This document shows positions 54,872-59,675 of a stretch of 59,675 bases of DNA, piece by piece (the stretch's first letter is position 1; every line of letters begins with the position of its first letter). The DNA is taken from NCBI GenBank assembly GCA_003427395.1, contig BFEA01000074.1:299198-358872 (forward strand), read 5' to 3'. The notes below the pieces were generated by a model. That model did no database searches and was not told the origin of the DNA. It saw only the letters and a list, made by a program, of their open reading frames with translations. Source of the DNA: Chara braunii (taxonomy: Eukaryota; Streptophyta; Charophyceae; Charales; Characeae). Made by a program: the position numbers and the translations under genes.

Positions 54872-57525
54872 CTACTTCCCATCGGCCATTTTTTTTCTTA
54901 CGAGGATCGCTAAGACCTTATCCGCCAAGGGGGGCGGCCCTTGGTGAAGCCCCTTTTTGATTAGGTGTTGTAATCGTGGACGACGGGGCAATTCCGAATC
55001 TTCTCCATCCGAACCTCTTGGCGGAGGTAAGGGTGGAGGATCAGAGGGGGGCGAAAGGGGGGGCTCGGCCTGTGATGCCGACGCGGAATCTTGAGGAGAG
55101 GTAGGTGGGGGGCATTCTGCTCGGTCTGCTCCCTTTCCGGGTGGGTAGGGGGGGGGGACAATGGAATTGTCGATAGACTGCACTAGACCCGATGCCCAGT
55201 CTCCTGTCAGCTGGTTGACTGGGGCAGTCCGTGCTCTAGAGCCTGTTGGAGACTCGAGTTGCTGTCCAATATTTCAAACAGATCGACGTATGTTTGATCC
55301 CAGAAGTCATCAGACAGGTGGGTAAATTGTGCATAATGGCTCTTCAGTTATTATGGAGCCATTCCGTTAGGACCTTTATCCTGTCATCTGTCTCTCCTTG
55401 TGTTTCTGGTGTGGGGTCAGTCATGAGTACATCCGATGGTGGTGTGGACGTTTCTTTGGCCTCAGCTGGGGTTCTGACCATTCCACTTCCATTGGTTCTG
55501 GATTGAAGGCATGTTGGAAGGGGTCCTCTGTTGGGGGGAGTCTGAAGGTGTATTGTCTGCACAAGTGTTCCTCCAAGTCCAATGTCGCCTACACCGTTTC
55601 CAGCTCATTGTTCCCTGGCACCCCCGCCCCCCTCCCCTTTTGGGTAGATTGGACATCCTTGTCCTCCCTCTGTCCTGCCACCATCTCTCTCTCTTGTCCC
55701 ATTGTGTCCCCTTGCTGTTCTTCTTTTTGTTGCTGAACCACGAACATGTCTTCCTGCAGCTCACCTCCCCCATCATCTCATCCCTTTACTGTACAAACGA
55801 CCCCTGTCTCCTGTCCCGAGTGTTGCAAGGCCCGAGTGATCTCCTTTCTGCTGCTGAAACCCCACCGTGCCACCCTGCAGTGTCTCACCCCTATAATCCA
55901 TATTCTCTATCTCCATGGGCTGGCCCTGTCCCTCTGACCCCAATGCTGCAAAACGGATGGGACCCCGAACCAAATTTTCCTTTCTCGCATCCCCCGGAGA
56001 TATCCTTTGATGCATAGGGGTCTGTTTCAATGATTCCAATGATTTTGGTGATTTCTGTTTGGGGGGGACTACCTGCCATAATTCCTTTACTTCTGATTCT
56101 TTAAGAAACACCTCTGGTTGCGGCTCCTGTAATTGTCCCGAGTGTATACCTAAATGCTCTTCAACCGAGTGCGGGGGTGTCCAATGATCCGTGGGTTTAC
56201 TCTCCATGTCAATCTCCTCCTTTGTCTCCCATTCCCATCCCTTGATTTCCTCCCTTTCTTTGGTCTCATCTATGTATACCCAGCCCTCGTGGCCCGGGTC
56301 GACCATTCGCCAATGCGTGGGTCGGAACGGATCACTGAGCAGATGGTTAGTAGTCTTCATGCGCCTGGCAGGGTGGTGGGGGAAGTTGGAGTCTGAGACA
56401 ACATGGCTATATTGTTGGTATTGAAAGCACCACAACCAGTGTTTGTGAGTTGTGTGGATCTTGAAGTCCTTGCCCCCAATTCTGAACGGTATCACGCCGT
56501 CTATCTGAAATATAGTATTCCGGCATATCTAGTGTCAACATCAAATAATCATTATGTGGCGCCACATACGCCGGAAGAGGGTCGATGAAATCGATGATGT
56601 CATATTTTTGTGCAAGATGCTGGACAAATGCGGCCTGGATCTCAATTGGAACGTGCCTGTATTTAACCCAATAGTAGTCACCCATGAGCTGATCCCGCCT
56701 ATCCTCCCTGCTTTGTTGTCTCTGGGGCGACCATCGGTAAATCCGGACCTCAGACCGTCCGCATGTGTCCATCAATCTTTTATCTGCAACAAACATGTTG
56801 ATCATGTGTCCATCAATCTTTTATCCGCAGCAAACATGCTGATGACAGTGAAGACTGACATGAAGTGGTCTCGGGCCCCTTCCTCACTCCCTTTAAGAGT
56901 CGCGAACCTTTTCCGGATCCAGCCAATCTTATCATTGGAAGACTTGTACATGGTGCCGTTGTAAAATACCCTGTTACTCACATGTCGAGTGTACACTGTA
57001 CAACTCGTCCCGCTCATGGATTTTGGTTGCGGGCAGTGTTCTGAATTGGACCTATTTACTCCCATGGTGGACCAGGTGATCTTCTGATTCGGTGAGGAGC
57101 CTAGAAAGGAAGTAGGCACTGACAGTTGTGATGTTTTCAAGGGGGATCTGCCATATCCGATTTCCGGCCTCACCTTTCCCCTGCTGGATTGTCAGGGATT
57201 CCCAGCTATACATGTGCTTTACTTTGTCCACCCAGGAGGTCGAAGAGGAGGCCGGGGTCTCTTGTGAGTCTATCCGTTTCTGGGTTGCCTGTGGTGCTTT
57301 TAAGAGTTCTGCGGGCAAGGTTGTCGCCTCCCGCATGTGTTTTTCAGAATCTGTCATGGTCGTGTCTGGTTGTTGTTGTACTCTTCGGTAGGCTTTCCCC
57401 TTGGCCGGTTGGCGCATCGCCCCTTGGTGAAAGATAATTTTACGTTCGACGCCCGTTTTATTCATTGTGCTGATGAGGTTGTGCGCGCGTGGTCCGCTGT
57501 CCTGTTCTTCCCCTACCTCTTGCAA
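54872..57525 (-). pseudogene. LINE ORF1 (RNA-binding/gag-like), broken
   Basis: The N-terminal frame (57525-57052) has SWVDKVKHMYSWESLTIQQG and NRIWQIPLENITTV. Next come CTVYTRHVSNRVFYNGTMYK and WIRKRFATLKGSEEGARDHF (57173-56802), then DYYWVKYRHVPIEIQAAFVQ and LMLTLDMPEYY (56805-56407), WVYIDETKEREEI (about 56280), and a Pro-rich tail PPPTSPQDSASASQAEPP ending MADGK at 54872. Order and spacing fit the long ORF1 of plant L1-like LINEs. A ~40-bp tandem duplication (TGTGTCCATCAATCTTTTAT) at 56764-56840 repeats AADKRLMDT-type residues. Confidence 0.6.
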
Positions 57526-57559
57526 CTAACCCACTCTAGACTTTAAGTGCCTATTAGCG

Positions 57560-59165
57560 AGGAGGAGAAAACTCTTTAAGCTTTTTTCGGCAGTCCATAG
57601 AATTGTCCATCAGATGTTCAGACGACACAGAACCAGATCCGATAGTTTTCAGTCCTCTCTTTCTTTCTATTAAAAAAAAAAAAAAAAAACAGACGGGAAA
57701 CATACCTGCGAGCAGTATTGATTGGAAAACCGAAATGAATTGATGAGGGTGGGGGGGACGAGGTTGGAAATCAATCACGCAAGGGGGAGTCAAAGGGCGA
57801 GGGGAGCCAAACACGGGTTTGGTAGGCTGGGACAGTCACATGGGTTTGACCATGTGCACCAGCCGCAATCGTTATTTGTATTTCACTGTTGCCGCTGCCT
57901 ATACAGACAACCACTCCTTCCTCCTCCACCGTGTGCTATTTTACACATGGGGCCCCGTGAGGAGGAGGATGGTAACTTCTCTTCGTATCCCTCCTTTGCC
58001 GCTCTTTGGCTCCTCCCCGATCGTCCAACCTGGTCTTGTGCTCATGTTATCCGTTCCGTCATCTGTCCACTTTTCCATAGTGCTCGACACGTGGAGCACC
58101 CCCCTTTGTCCTGCTTACCGTGTTTGCCCCTTTCCCCCACTATGGATCCGATGATGCCCGGACGCCCGGTCCGACTACCTTCGCTACCCCTTGTTCTTCG
58201 TTTCGGTTTCTTCTAACCCTCCATCCCACGTAAAGTGATGTCTCTCATCACCTTGAGTGTGTCTTGGGTCTTCACCAATAGCCGCTAGAACACCTCGCCT
58301 TCCCACTTCGCACCCTTTGTCCAGGTATTGTCGACTGCTCTAATAGTTGTCGTTCTCCGAGCGATGCTACTAAAGTAGGTACTCCCACGTGTCACCTTTC
58401 TTTCTTCCTCCCCCGTCGGGTCCACACCACACAATGGTGGCAGGTCGGCCTGGGCACCCCCTTGTCGATGCACCTCCGCCAACTCCCACGATGGCGGAAT
58501 CTTCCCGTCTGATTTGTACCTGGTGACACTTCGACAGCGTGCACCACACCCACTATGAGCCTGTCACGGCGGTAGCGCTAAGGCGGCGTCGAAAAAACAA
58601 TTGCAGCTCTTCAGCCAGGGTAAGTATAACCCAGCAGATTGTCCCTAGATCGTTACAATTCTGGGTAATACGAATGATGGTATTAGCTATCACCGCACAC
58701 TTGGCTATCCTTGGTCCATATGAACAAAAAACTTTGTAGGTGCGGAAGCGAAGTTGCCAGCGAACCAGATCGAGCATTTTTTAACTTGTGTCCGACCAGG
58801 ACAGACGCCGTATTTGGAGAAACTAGGATCCTGGTTCCCAAAAAGTGAAGAATCCAGAGCCCAGATCTGTCCGCTCCAGCACCCGTCCGTCCGGGTAGCA
58901 TTGCGGAAACACCATCCAACCTTCCCTCTACTTTAGTCAACCCGATTGGATCGTTCTTTTGAAAGAACGAGAAGATGAGTAAATCATCAATGTACCTTTT
59001 GCCGAATATAAGTTTTCGTCAGTACCCAGTGAACGTACAAAATTGCATTCAGCAAACATACACATCACACATGCAAGAGGGGGGCTACCTCTTCCCCCCA
59101 TTGGGATGCCTTTGTTCTGTTAAAGTACTGACCAGCCGCGGGTAATTCAAAATTCCTCGATTTTA
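57560..59165. other. No gene recognised
   Basis: It has a poly-A run at 57671-57689. A plus-strand frame at 57722-58216 (164 codons) overlaps another at 57819-58154, and neither shows a known motif. GACACGTGGAGCACC near 58083 contains a G-box-like CACGTG. Nothing else is supportable. Confidence 0.4.
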
Positions 59166-59169
59166 TTCA

Positions 59170-59236
59170 TCTGGATTCGAACTTGGGTCCACATTTCAAC
59201 AGTTCATGGTCGTACCAACTTAGCTAGGCCACTTGG
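59170..59236 (-). repeat. tRNA-like dispersed repeat, copy 2
   Basis: On the minus strand, GGCCTAGCTAAGTTGGTACG looks like a tRNA D-arm, ACTGTTGAA resembles a GTT (Asn) anticodon loop, and ACCCAAGTTCGAATCC is a T-arm with the TTCGAAT loop. Stem pairing is imperfect, so this is a tRNA pseudogene or a tRNA-derived SINE head. Copy 1 is at 54441-54512. Confidence 0.45.
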
Positions 59237-59445
59237 TTTTGTGATCATTTTCCAGTAAGGTTACTTGGGGAGTTTGAGACTAAGAAGAGTTTACCAAATG
59301 CGTCGACGATTGCTGGGTTGTCGAACAGACTGGAGGAGAGGATCTCTGAAGTGGTTGTGCGAGCCTTGATGACCGAAGGCAGGATTTTGCACCAGACCTC
59401 GAGGATCAGACTCCAGGTAGCAGCTTTAAACCGCAAGCTGTGTGT

Positions 59446-59545
59446 CCCCCCATAGAGATACGGGGAGTACGAACGGTCGTACGGCCGTATGTACGGGCCC
59501 CCAGACAGTCATACGGGCCATACGTACGGTCGTACGACACGTTTT
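59446..59545. repeat. Palindromic CGTACGG repeats
   Basis: ACGGTCGTACG occurs twice (about 59471 and 59526), with GGCCGTATGTACGGGCC and CATACGGGCCATACGTACGG between. The block can fold on itself almost completely. Confidence 0.6.
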
Positions 59546-59675
59546 CGGGGCCTTCCCGGGGTGGGAAATGGGATCTGAGGGGGGGGGGGGTTGTGTGCAT
59601 GTCGGGGGCTACCCCCCAAGGTGAAAACAAAACAAAACAAAAAAAAGTTTGTTCGGGGGCTGGGGGGTGGTGGGT

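Larger units (their letters stand above)
48796..57540 (-). mobile_element. L1-type LINE, minus strand, degenerate
   Basis: ORF1 (57525-54872) is followed by ORF2 with an apurinic-type endonuclease, reverse transcriptase and a zinc-binding tail (53250-48872). A T-rich run on the plus strand (48796-48822) is the complement of the poly-A tail. Many frameshifts and three short internal tandem duplications make it inactive. About 1.6 kb of foreign DNA (53290-54870), including an AACGCG-repeat element, lies between ORF1 and ORF2. Flanking target duplications were not found by eye. Confidence 0.8.

Noticed and set aside
57722-58216. 164-codon plus-strand frame as a host gene
   Set aside because: No motif, competing overlapping frames, and codon pattern unlike a conserved gene.

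Overview
This window is repeat-rich nuclear DNA from a eukaryote, most likely of the green lineage. The evidence is Ty3/gypsy LTR retrotransposons primed by initiator tRNA-Met, an L1-type LINE, hAT and other TIR elements, long microsatellites, and a fragment of plant-type mitochondrial SSU rRNA. A charophyte alga such as Chara is my guess from the overall look; the window does not prove it. I recognise no intact host gene. Two scaffold gaps (20222-21042 and 39705-40603) and a leftover Nextera adapter (21079-21105) show it is a draft short-read assembly.

Layout. 1-7.3 kb: microsatellites, a five-unit ~122-bp tandem repeat (3315-3950), and nine copies of a bulged-hairpin motif (4195-4965). About 7.3-9627 is an old plus-strand LTR. 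A 15.2-kb minus-strand Ty3/gypsy element (9628-24793, TSD GTAC) is inserted near its 3' end, and the last 26 bp of the old LTR resume at 24794. The minus element itself carries a 522-bp foldback element (18223-18744) and a hAT-like element (20167-21216). From 26391 to 36589 lies a second, 5'-truncated, plus-strand element of the same lineage. At 36600-37041 is a TTAA-flanked TIR element holding mitochondrial rRNA. 37-40.8 kb is unrecognised DNA and a CT-rich gap region. 40790 to about 43 kb is a fourth related LTR (minus). 43-45.5 kb is AT-rich and empty. 45.6-47.6 kb is a decayed gene with a GIY-YIG nuclease-like end. 48.8-57.5 kb is a minus-strand LINE, split by a GC-rich AACGCG-repeat element. 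The rest is unrecognised, with one tRNA-like repeat.

The main point is the Ty3/gypsy lineage. Comparing its two diverged, opposite-strand copies shows gag, protease, RT and RNase H, then a PHD finger (C4HC3) fused in front of the integrase. Two further genes, called ORF X and ORF Y here, follow pol. In both copies pol/X and X/Y are joined by a 4-nt ATGA stop-start overlap, which suggests coupled translation. ORF Y has an acidic middle and an Arg-Ser motif. All four related LTRs also carry an ORF (ORF-L) about 1 kb downstream of the TATA box, a conserved leader block and, in two families, a splice-donor-like site. Every copy is broken somewhere, so these are old elements, but shared reading frames across diverged copies point to past selection on the proteins.
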